A stretch of DNA of 9,420 nt from Acidobacteriota bacterium (GTDB lineage: Bacteria; Acidobacteriota; Terriglobia; UBA7540): positions 1 through 9,420 of the forward strand of contig JAKASH010000077.1 of the NCBI GenBank assembly GCA_021828225.1, in the 5' to 3' direction. This document shows positions 1 through 6,128 of this stretch, piece by piece. Below the pieces are notes generated by a model, which worked only from the letters and a program-made list of their open reading frames with translations, was not told where the DNA came from and made no database searches. A program made the position numbers and the translations under genes. Numbering within the stretch: the stretch's first letter is position 1; the number at the start of each line of letters is the position of its first letter.

Positions 1-1
1 T

Positions 2-1750
2 TACTATGGCCGGCTGACGGATCTCACTCAAGGCGCGGGCATCGTCCAGCAAAGTGAATCCGGCGGCGTCTGTTACCCCAAGGTTATGTCGATGGATGCC
101 TTGAAAAACCTGGGCAGTTGCGCCGTGCCCATGGGCGAATTCTGGCAAAGCCCAACCTGGAGAGAAAAGAACAACCAGAACACAAATGGCAAGCAGACGG
201 CGTGCGCGGCGCATCTATTCGGCAAGCGGATTGCTGCCGCCGAGGCTTTTGCTTCTTTCTGGCATTGGGTGGACTCGCCGGCGACGCTCAAGCCAACCGG
301 CGACCGCGCCTTCTGCGAAGGTCTCAATCAGTTCGTCATTTACTCCACTGCCACGCACAGCAACGAAGGCATCCCCGGCACGGAGTTCATCGCCGGCACC
401 CATTTCAACCGGCATGTTACGTGGTGGAGCATGGCAGGGCCCTTCTGCGATTACATCGCGCGGTGCAGCTATCTCTTGCAGCAAGGTCTATTCGTCGCTG
501 ACGCGCTGTTCTACAACGGTGACGGTTGTCCGAATTTCGTAGCACCCAAACATGTTGACCCAACCCTCGGCGAAGGCTATGACTATGATGTCTGCAACAC
601 CGAAATCCTGCTGACCCGCCTCTCCGTGCGCGATGGCCGCATCGAGCTACCTGACGGCATGAGTTACCGGTTGATTGTGCTGCCGGACCGCAAAGACATG
701 CCACGCGAAGTTTTGCGAAAGCTGAAGGAGTTGGTGGCAGCCGGCATGACGCTGATCGGCCCCAAGCCCGAGCAAACTCCCGGCCTGGCGGATTATCCCG
801 AGTGCGACCAGCAACTCAAGATGGGGGCGGACGAACTTTGGGGAGATTGCGACGGGCGCACGGTCAAGCAACATAAGTCCGGGAAGGGGCGCGTCGTGTG
901 GGGCATCACCGCTCGTGAAATCCTCTCACAAGCCGGTGTGGGGCCGGACTTCGAGCACGACGGCGATGCCGAAACCTTTATTGACTGGATCCACCGCTCC
1001 GATGCATCCAGAGAAATCTATTTTGTAGTCAATCGCAAAGACCGGGAGGAATCTCGAACCTGCACGTTTCGCATCAGCGGGCGACAACCGAAGATATTTG
1101 ATCCGGTGACGGGGATCATTCGCAAGGCCCAAGCCTTCATTCAGTCTGGAGATCGGACGTCACTGCCGCTCGAATTTGCACCTTACGGATCGATCTTTGT
1201 TATCTTCGATAAGAAAATCCCGGCTACACGAAATGGCAAGGCTCGGACGAATAAGGAAGTGCTAATGCCTCTAGCCAGGATTACGGGACCATGGACTGTT
1301 CATTTCGATCCGAAATGGGGTGGTCCCGCTTCGGTCAAATTTCCGAAGCTCGTCGATTGGACGCATTGCGAGGAAAAAGGCATCAAGTACTACTCCGGCA
1401 CGGCCACGTACTTCAAGACCTTGCAGCTCAATGTACGCAGGGGCCAGCGCCTGTTCCTGGATCTTGGCGATGTGAAAGATGTGGCCGAAGTGCGGCTGAA
1501 CGAAAAGAAAATCGGCATCGTGTGGACGCGGCCGTATCGAGTTGAGATCACCTCGGCAGTTCACGCCGGTGAAAACAGCCTGGAGATCGATGTCGTGAAT
1601 CTCTGGCCCAACCGCATGATTGGCGATGGCTTCCTCCCACCGGATAAGCGCTACACGTCAACTAACATTCAAATATATTACGAGCATAAACAGCAGAAGC
1701 TGTTGCCTTCCGGCCTCCTCGGACCAGTGACCGTGCTCGTCGGATCCTAA
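2..1750 (+). CDS. GH106-type alpha-L-rhamnosidase, C-terminal part (5' end outside window)
   Basis: Probable exo-acting alpha-L-rhamnosidase that removes terminal rhamnose from pectic or other rhamnosylated glycans. The reading frame is open from base 2 without a start, so 582 residues are visible; GH106 enzymes are usually about 1,000-1,150 residues, so roughly the N-terminal half is missing, including any signal peptide. Visible landmarks, numbered from base 2, are MGEFW (Glu46), GLNQFVIYSTATHS near 103-118, THFNRHVTWW (133-142), the 'ARCSYLLQQG' helix, and NGDG (172-175), an order I recognise from GH106. Residues about 429-582 resemble the C-terminal galactose-binding-like beta-sandwich of this family (GPWTVHFDP, LDLGDVKDVAEVRLN, NLWPNRMIGD). 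An ATG at 86 is internal, because upstream codons continue the same conserved protein. There are no frameshifts. Family membership is recognised by eye; catalytic residues are not assigned. The exported location is assumed from the family. Confidence 0.85.
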   Translation, partial: YYGRLTDLTQGAGIVQQSESGGVCYPKVMSMDALKNLGSCAVPMGEFWQSPTWREKNNQNTNGKQTACAAHLFGKRIAAAEAFASFWHWVDSPATLKPTGDRAFCEGLNQFVIYSTATHSNEGIPGTEFIAGTHFNRHVTWWSMAGPFCDYIARCSYLLQQGLFVADALFYNGDGCPNFVAPKHVDPTLGEGYDYDVCNTEILLTRLSVRDGRIELPDGMSYRLIVLPDRKDMPREVLRKLKELVAAGMTLIGPKPEQTPGLADYPECDQQLKMGADELWGDCDGRTVKQHKSGKGRVVWGITAREILSQAGVGPDFEHDGDAETFIDWIHRSDASREIYFVVNRKDREESRTCTFRISGRQPKIFDPVTGIIRKAQAFIQSGDRTSLPLEFAPYGSIFVIFDKKIPATRNGKARTNKEVLMPLARITGPWTVHFDPKWGGPASVKFPKLVDWTHCEEKGIKYYSGTATYFKTLQLNVRRGQRLFLDLGDVKDVAEVRLNEKKIGIVWTRPYRVEITSAVHAGENSLEIDVVNLWPNRMIGDGFLPPDKRYTSTNIQIYYEHKQQKLLPSGLLGPVTVLVGS

Positions 1751-1777
1751 CAGATTGCTGAAAATGGACTTTACGCT

Positions 1778-1804
1778 TGTCATCGTGAGCGCCGCGAACG
1801 ATCC
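1778..1804 (+). repeat. Degenerate copy of a dispersed intergenic repeat (TGTCAT..TGAGCG..GCGAA..ATC type)
   Basis: Starting 28 bases after the rhamnosidase stop codon, the sequence reads TGTCATCGTGAGCG followed by CCGCGAACGATCCC. This resembles a repeat common in intergenic DNA of Acidobacteria and several other phyla, whose usual form is TGTCATTCTGAGCG-AAGCGAAGAATC. The preceding 'TGCTGAAAA' at 1756-1764 also occurs in front of such copies as I remember them. The copy differs from that form at several positions and only one copy lies in the window, so the repeat assignment rests on memory of the consensus. Confidence 0.45.
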
Positions 1805-2087
1805 CGGCGTCTGCATTCGAATAAATACGGCGACGCTTCAGGGGGCCTACGGTCAGCAACCGGACCGCATCTCCTCTCTTGGCCTCACACTTCGAGGATC
1901 GCCACCGATGACGAATCGTCCGGTTCAACAGCGAACCTCGCACAATCTCCTCGACATTTGGGAGTTGCTGGGTCAGACGGCCACGGGTTCGAACAACTTT
2001 GTGTGTCATTTATCACCATGAAACACCATACCTTGCACCCACTTCAAGACCTTTCTTGGACAGAACCCAAAAGAAACTGGACATGGC
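1805..2087. other. Intergenic stretch with no supportable gene
   Basis: These roughly 280 bases lie between the dispersed-repeat copy and the promoter-proximal array. Short open frames exist on both strands (1755-2021 and 1958-2143 on +, 1662-2009 on -), but none has a clear ribosome binding site or recognisable protein, and the minus-strand one runs into the rhamnosidase gene. No clear terminator for the rhamnosidase gene is visible; the best inverted repeat (GCGTC 1807-1811 with GACGC 1832-1836) is too short. The stretch could be decayed coding sequence, an unknown RNA or plain spacer. Confidence 0.5.
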
Positions 2088-2148
2088 AAGGTCAGAAAAA
2101 AGGTCAGACAAAAGGTAAGACAAAAGCAGTGACACAAAGGTAAGAAAA
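2088..2148 (+). repeat. Tandem array of five 12-13 bp units (core GGTMAGA) upstream of receptor promoter
   Basis: Five consecutive units are visible: AAGGTCAGAAAA (2088-2099), AAGGTCAGACAA (2100-2111), AAGGTAAGACAA (2112-2123), a degenerate AAGCAGTGACAC (2124-2135) and AAAGGTAAGAAAA (2136-2148). The array ends three bases before the TTGACA -35 box at 2152. An inverted copy of the core, CTTACC, sits at 2182-2187, just past the -10 box. Location and phasing suggest a multi-site binding array for a transcription factor; that role is an inference, and slippage-generated sequence is the alternative. Confidence 0.6.
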
Positions 2149-2151
2149 CAC

Positions 2152-2180
2152 TTGACAGGGGCAATTTATTGTATTAGAAC
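2152..2180 (+). promoter_or_regulatory. Predicted sigma70-type promoter of the TonB-dependent receptor
   Basis: A perfect -35 box TTGACA lies at 2152-2157, followed by a 17-base spacer and TAGAAC at 2175-2180 as the -10 box (four of six matches to TATAAT). The region is much more AT-rich than the flanking genes. Transcription would begin near 2187, leaving a leader of about 80 bases before the ATG at 2270. The core motif GGTAAG (2139-2144) and its inverse CTTACC (2182-2187) bracket this promoter, so regulation through that motif is plausible. Confidence 0.6.
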
Positions 2181-2258
2181 ACTTACCATATAGATACTAA
2201 AAGAAGACAATTCTAATTTGATCGACTCGCGTCGGGGATATTGCGACCTTGGGCTTTC

Positions 2259-2264
2259 AGGAGG
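2259..2264 (+). promoter_or_regulatory. Ribosome binding site that fixes the receptor start at 2270
   Basis: AGGAGG lies five bases before the ATG at 2270. It falls inside the longer open frame that could start at TTG 2249, and the residues after ATG 2270 form a clean signal peptide, so 2270 is preferred over 2249. Confidence 0.85.
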
Positions 2265-2269
2265 AAGCC

Positions 2270-5200
2270 ATGAAATCTGCGACTAAGACGATCGGCCATA
2301 TTGTCTTTACAGCAATGCTTTTCGGGTTTCTCTTCGTATTGGTGGGAGTTCAAGTTGCGAGAGCCCAGGTGGCCACAGGAGCAATTCTGGGAACTGTGAC
2401 TGACCCCAGCGGCGCGGTTGTTCCCACTGCAAGTGTAACTGTAACCGATACTTCGACGGGCCGGGTATGGCATGTCACGACAGACAGTTCCGGCTCCTAC
2501 GACGTTGAAGCTCTTCCCGCAGAAGGAACGCTTTATAACGTGAGCGTTACGACCAAGGGATTCAAGACATTCATCTCTAGCGGTGTCAAACTCTCTCCGG
2601 GTGAAAGAGCGACGGTAAACATAGCGCTCACGGTTGGTACCACGGTCAGTGAGGTGACCGTTTCGGCTGCGCCTCTCCGGGTAAACACTTCAAGCGGGGC
2701 AGTTGGTGGAACGATTACTTCGACCCAGATTGAAAACCTGCAGTTGAATGGCCGCGACTTTCGCGGTTTGGCCCTGCTCGTTCCTGGCGTCAACAGTTCT
2801 GCGATCACGGGCCACGCGGTCGGCGGTGGAGCGGCGCTGAACGGCGGCGGGCTCACCGGCGAGACGCCGATCTCAGTAAATGGCGAAGGCCGCGAAATGA
2901 ACATGTACACGCTGGACGGCGCCTACAACATGAACACGGGGAATGAAATCAATATCAATATTACCCCGCCCATTGATTCGATTGCCGAGTTCAGCCTGGT
3001 TAAGGACAGCTACAGCGCCAAGTATGGCATGGCGGGTGGTGCTCAGATTATGGTCGTCACCAAGTCAGGAACCCGGGACTTCCACGGGTCGGCTTATGAC
3101 TACTTGCGGAACAACAAGCTTGATGCCCGGAACTTCTTCGAACCCACCACCGGCGAATTGCACCAGAACATCTTCGGATTCAGCATTGGCGGACCCGTCT
3201 ACATCCCGCATGTGTTTAACACAAAAAAGGAGAAGCTGTTCTTCTTTACGAACATTGAGTGGCGGCGACGGAATGTCGGCGCACTTCTGCGCGGTGCGAT
3301 GATCCCACAGGACATGCGCAATGGCGACTTTACCAATAGTCCAACATTGGCAACTGATGGATTGAGCCTTGATTCTTCGAGCCAGGCTATCCTGCAGCAG
3401 CTTCACCCGGGCGTTAATTGTGTCCCGGGTCCGAATCATTTGAACCCGGCCTGTTTTGATCCTAATTCTGTTGCACTGATGAACCGATTCTGGCCTCTCC
3501 CCAACAATCCGAGCGGGGGGTTCCTGAATTACATCAACAACGGGGTTGAGGTATTCCCCGTTGTGGACGAGGTTTATCGTGGGGACTACAACATTAGCCA
3601 GAAAGTATCGTTGATGGCCCATGTTACTTATGAAAATGCCGAGGATCAGCCGCCGGCTCTAACCTGGGGCAGCAATCCGGCACCTACCACAACCCAGCTC
3701 ATCAAGACGACAGGAATGAACAATCTGCTCCGATTGACCGTGAACTTTTCGCCGACGACGATCAACCAGACGAGCTGGACCCAAACTTATGACAAACCCC
3801 GCTTACTAGATTTCAACGATACACTGAACAGTGTTCCTGGACTCGCTTTGCAATTGCCATTTCAATCAGCAGCCGAGGCATTCGGTCGTGTTCCAAACAT
3901 TGGGCTGAGCGGGGGTTGGGCCGGCATCAACACAGGAGGTCTTCCCGTTGCTGCCAGCGATGGAGAACAGGTGATCGCGGATGACTTCACCAAGGTGATC
4001 GGCAACCACACCATCCAAGCGGGCACGTTGTTCATTTGGGGAATCAAGCGACAAAATGCCTTCCAAGTTCCACAGGGTGACTACGGTTTTTCGGGTGTGC
4101 ATACGGGGGATCCGGTGGCCGATTTCCTGCTGGGTCTCAATTCTTCCTTTTCCGAAAGCGCGCCGCGGATGCGCGGATATTTCCGCTACCACCAGTCGGA
4201 GTCGTACATCCAGGATGACTGGAAGGTTACCCGGAAATTGACGCTCAATCTGGGTTTGCGGACGCAGTGGTTCAGCTCCGACACAATGGAAGGCAACGGA
4301 GTAAGCAACTTCGACCCACTGAGCTTTGATCCTGCCCAGGCGCCCGTGGTTCTGGACAACGGCCAGTTTGAGACAAACGCTCAGGGGGTGCCAATCACAA
4401 GCACAGGTGCGCCTGCGAACCTGGTAAACGGTCTGGTCTTCCCTGAAGGGTATCAACCCGTCGCCAGCGTTCTCTGCAATGGGACGCCGTGCAAGGGTAC
4501 GGCGGGGGTCCCCAATGGCATCTTCACAACGACCAATCAATGGGATCCGCGCTTTGGCTTTGCCTATGACGTGTTCGGAAACGGCAAGACTGCGATTCGC
4601 GGTGGGTATGGCATCGGTTACGGGCGAATCCCGTTCTCTATTTACGGTGATCTGCTGGGACAAGCTCCGTTTACCCAGTCAGTTAACCTGCTGAACGGCA
4701 CCATGACCAACCCGGCTTTAGGCACTCCCGGAGCCTTGACCGTGCAAGGGGTCAACAGCCTTGGTATACCCGGGGCGACGTGGAAACCAACACAAACGCA
4801 AACGTGGAATTTCACGGTTGAACAGCAGCTTTCAAATCGTGGGGTCCTGGACGTTGCGTACGTAGGAACGGCGATGCGTAATCTCCCGGGGAATGTAAAT
4901 ATGAACTTTCCGCTTCCTGTTTCGGCTCCCTCAATTAACAACCCTGAGTGTCTGCAGACGGGCCAGACCATTCCCTCCGGCGGGTTCAATTTCGATCCGT
5001 GCCTCAACCGCGGACTAGTCTCTTCTGCCATTACCAGCCCCTACCAAGGCTGGTCAGGGATTACCGGCGCGAACGCTGCCGGGTATTATGGGACCGGCAA
5101 TTTTGAGTCGCTCCAAGCCGGTTTCCGGTACCGGGCTGGCAAAAATCTTACACTCACAACCGCTTATACTTACGGGAAAAGCCTGACCGACGTAGCGAAC

Positions 5201-5788
5201 CGAGGATTTGACGCCCGGCAAACTAGTAATGGCGCTCAAAACCCGCGGGATTTCAAGGCTGAGTACGGTCCGCCGGGTTACGACCGCACCCACATCTTTA
5301 CGGCTGGTTACGTTTGGAACCTTCCGTTCTTGAGGAACAAGTCAGGAATGATGGGCGAAGCCCTTGGTAACTGGACATTCTCGGGGATTACTGTGCTACA
5401 AAGCGGGTTTGCGCTGTCACCCGGGATGTCTACCTCGACAAATGGCCTAGCTTCAAGGCCCAACTGTGTCAGTACTCTCGCGCGCCCGAAAACTCTCAAC
5501 GAATGGTTCAGTACGAATTCATTTGCTGCCCCGGCATTTGGCTTCTTCGGAAACTGCGGGACAGGCATGATAAGAGGACCAGGCGAAAATACTTGGAACT
5601 GGGCCCTTTACAAAGGGTTTCCGATCGGTGAGCGTGCAAATGTCCAGTTCAGAGCGGAGTTCTTCAATATCTGGAATCACCCGAGTTTTACCACGGTGAG
5701 CACCGGGTACGGGTCTGGAGACTTCGGCGCAGTCACTGGTGCCCTCGACCCACGGCAGATCGAATTTGCCCTGCGGTTGAATTTCTGA
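2270..5788 (+). CDS. Oar-like TonB-dependent outer-membrane receptor with carboxypeptidase-regulatory-like N-terminal domain
   Basis: Outer-membrane beta-barrel protein of 1,172 residues that probably binds or imports a substrate, here perhaps glycan fragments, using TonB energy. A signal peptide covers residues 1-32 (basic MKSATK, hydrophobic FTAMLFGFLFVLVG, cleavage after ARA). A carboxypeptidase-regulatory-like beta-sandwich follows (about 35-127; TGAILGTVTDPSGAVVPTAS, then a DSSGSYD turn). A plug-like domain follows (about 130-262; IENLQLNGRDFRGLALLVPGV), and then the barrel, which begins near GTRDFHGSAYDYLRNN (about 266) and ends in the typical NVQFRAEFFNIWNHPSF region and EFALRLNF, with a terminal Phe. 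This architecture and length match the large acidobacterial Oar/SusC-like group. No TonB box is recognisable. It has its own promoter and is followed by a hairpin, so it is probably monocistronic. No SusD partner lies next to it. The substrate is unknown; neighbouring glycosidases suggest carbohydrate, but Oar-type proteins are also linked to adhesion and to protein transport. Confidence 0.93.
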   Translation: MKSATKTIGHIVFTAMLFGFLFVLVGVQVARAQVATGAILGTVTDPSGAVVPTASVTVTDTSTGRVWHVTTDSSGSYDVEALPAEGTLYNVSVTTKGFKTFISSGVKLSPGERATVNIALTVGTTVSEVTVSAAPLRVNTSSGAVGGTITSTQIENLQLNGRDFRGLALLVPGVNSSAITGHAVGGGAALNGGGLTGETPISVNGEGREMNMYTLDGAYNMNTGNEININITPPIDSIAEFSLVKDSYSAKYGMAGGAQIMVVTKSGTRDFHGSAYDYLRNNKLDARNFFEPTTGELHQNIFGFSIGGPVYIPHVFNTKKEKLFFFTNIEWRRRNVGALLRGAMIPQDMRNGDFTNSPTLATDGLSLDSSSQAILQQLHPGVNCVPGPNHLNPACFDPNSVALMNRFWPLPNNPSGGFLNYINNGVEVFPVVDEVYRGDYNISQKVSLMAHVTYENAEDQPPALTWGSNPAPTTTQLIKTTGMNNLLRLTVNFSPTTINQTSWTQTYDKPRLLDFNDTLNSVPGLALQLPFQSAAEAFGRVPNIGLSGGWAGINTGGLPVAASDGEQVIADDFTKVIGNHTIQAGTLFIWGIKRQNAFQVPQGDYGFSGVHTGDPVADFLLGLNSSFSESAPRMRGYFRYHQSESYIQDDWKVTRKLTLNLGLRTQWFSSDTMEGNGVSNFDPLSFDPAQAPVVLDNGQFETNAQGVPITSTGAPANLVNGLVFPEGYQPVASVLCNGTPCKGTAGVPNGIFTTTNQWDPRFGFAYDVFGNGKTAIRGGYGIGYGRIPFSIYGDLLGQAPFTQSVNLLNGTMTNPALGTPGALTVQGVNSLGIPGATWKPTQTQTWNFTVEQQLSNRGVLDVAYVGTAMRNLPGNVNMNFPLPVSAPSINNPECLQTGQTIPSGGFNFDPCLNRGLVSSAITSPYQGWSGITGANAAGYYGTGNFESLQAGFRYRAGKNLTLTTAYTYGKSLTDVANRGFDARQTSNGAQNPRDFKAEYGPPGYDRTHIFTAGYVWNLPFLRNKSGMMGEALGNWTFSGITVLQSGFALSPGMSTSTNGLASRPNCVSTLARPKTLNEWFSTNSFAAPAFGFFGNCGTGMIRGPGENTWNWALYKGFPIGERANVQFRAEFFNIWNHPSFTTVSTGYGSGDFGAVTGALDPRQIEFALRLNF

Positions 5789-5809
5789 GCCGAGACCAGA
5801 ACGCTTTTT

Positions 5810-5850
5810 CCCGGGGCCTTTCTTTCAGATGTAAACAAGGCCCCGGGTTT
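5810..5850 (+). terminator. Rho-independent-like terminator after the receptor gene
   Basis: CCCGGGGCCTT (5810-5820) and AAGGCCCCGGG (5837-5847) form a perfect 11-bp GC-rich stem with a 16-base loop, beginning 22 bases after the receptor stop codon. Only three T residues follow the stem, so the U tract is weak; five T residues precede the left arm. It could also act as an mRNA 3'-end stabiliser. Confidence 0.7.
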
Positions 5851-6128
5851 CCATTCAAACCCGAGATCTATACAGTACAACAAATGTAATAGTGCATATC
5901 GGGAGGCCATCCGGCTACAAGCTTTTGTCCGTACCCAAACCAGGAGCCAAAGAATCTGAAAACCGCGGACCTGCTGCGTTACCGTCTGTCTTCCCGCCCT
6001 CATGGCTCGGGCAAAGGGCTCCTTCGGCCAAGCATCGTTCTATAATGGCTCAGGCGGCGTTGGCACTGTGTCGCCGCGGCAATTGAGTGTTCGCAATCCG
6101 TTGCATTAACCGGAGGTTGGTGAGATAA
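5851..6128 (+). promoter_or_regulatory. Leader region of the six-hairpin glycosidase gene, with TATAAT box
   Basis: This gene-free stretch carries a perfect TATAAT at 6041-6046. No good -35 hexamer lies at the usual distance (GCTCCT at 6018-6023 with 17-base spacing), so a sigma70 promoter is only moderately supported. Just downstream, GCGGCG (6054-6059) can pair with CGCCGC (6072-6077), giving a small hairpin near the predicted transcript start. GGAGGT (6112-6117) is the likely Shine-Dalgarno site for ATG 6129, though 11 bases is a long spacing. An open frame at 5892-6086 has no ribosome binding site and spans the TATAAT box, so it is not called. Confidence 0.4.

Noticed and set aside
1986..1994. 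GGTTCGAAC, resembling a tRNA T-loop or a prophage/tRNA attachment core
   Set aside because: No acceptor, D-arm or anticodon arm pairing is found around it, and no integrase or second copy is in the window.
1662..2009. 115-residue minus-strand open frame overlapping the rhamnosidase 3' end
   Set aside because: It is very Arg-rich with no recognised domain, spans the dispersed-repeat copy, and overlaps conserved GH106 codons.
2088..2148. Tandem repeats considered as a CRISPR array or replication iterons
   Set aside because: Units are only 12-13 bp with no spacers, and no cas, rep or dnaA-box context is present; position at a promoter fits regulation better.
2249..2269. TTG start for the receptor, seven codons upstream of ATG 2270
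   Set aside because: The AGGAGG ribosome binding site lies inside this extension, five bases before ATG 2270, and the signal peptide begins cleanly at 2270.
3866..4663. 265-residue minus-strand open frame inside the receptor gene (and a similar one at 3065-3622)
   Set aside because: Both lie wholly within a well-supported receptor coding region and encode nothing recognisable.
5892..6086. 64-residue open frame starting with GTG in the glycosidase leader
   Set aside because: No Shine-Dalgarno sequence precedes it, it is Pro/Ala-rich with no recognisable product, and it runs across the TATAAT box.
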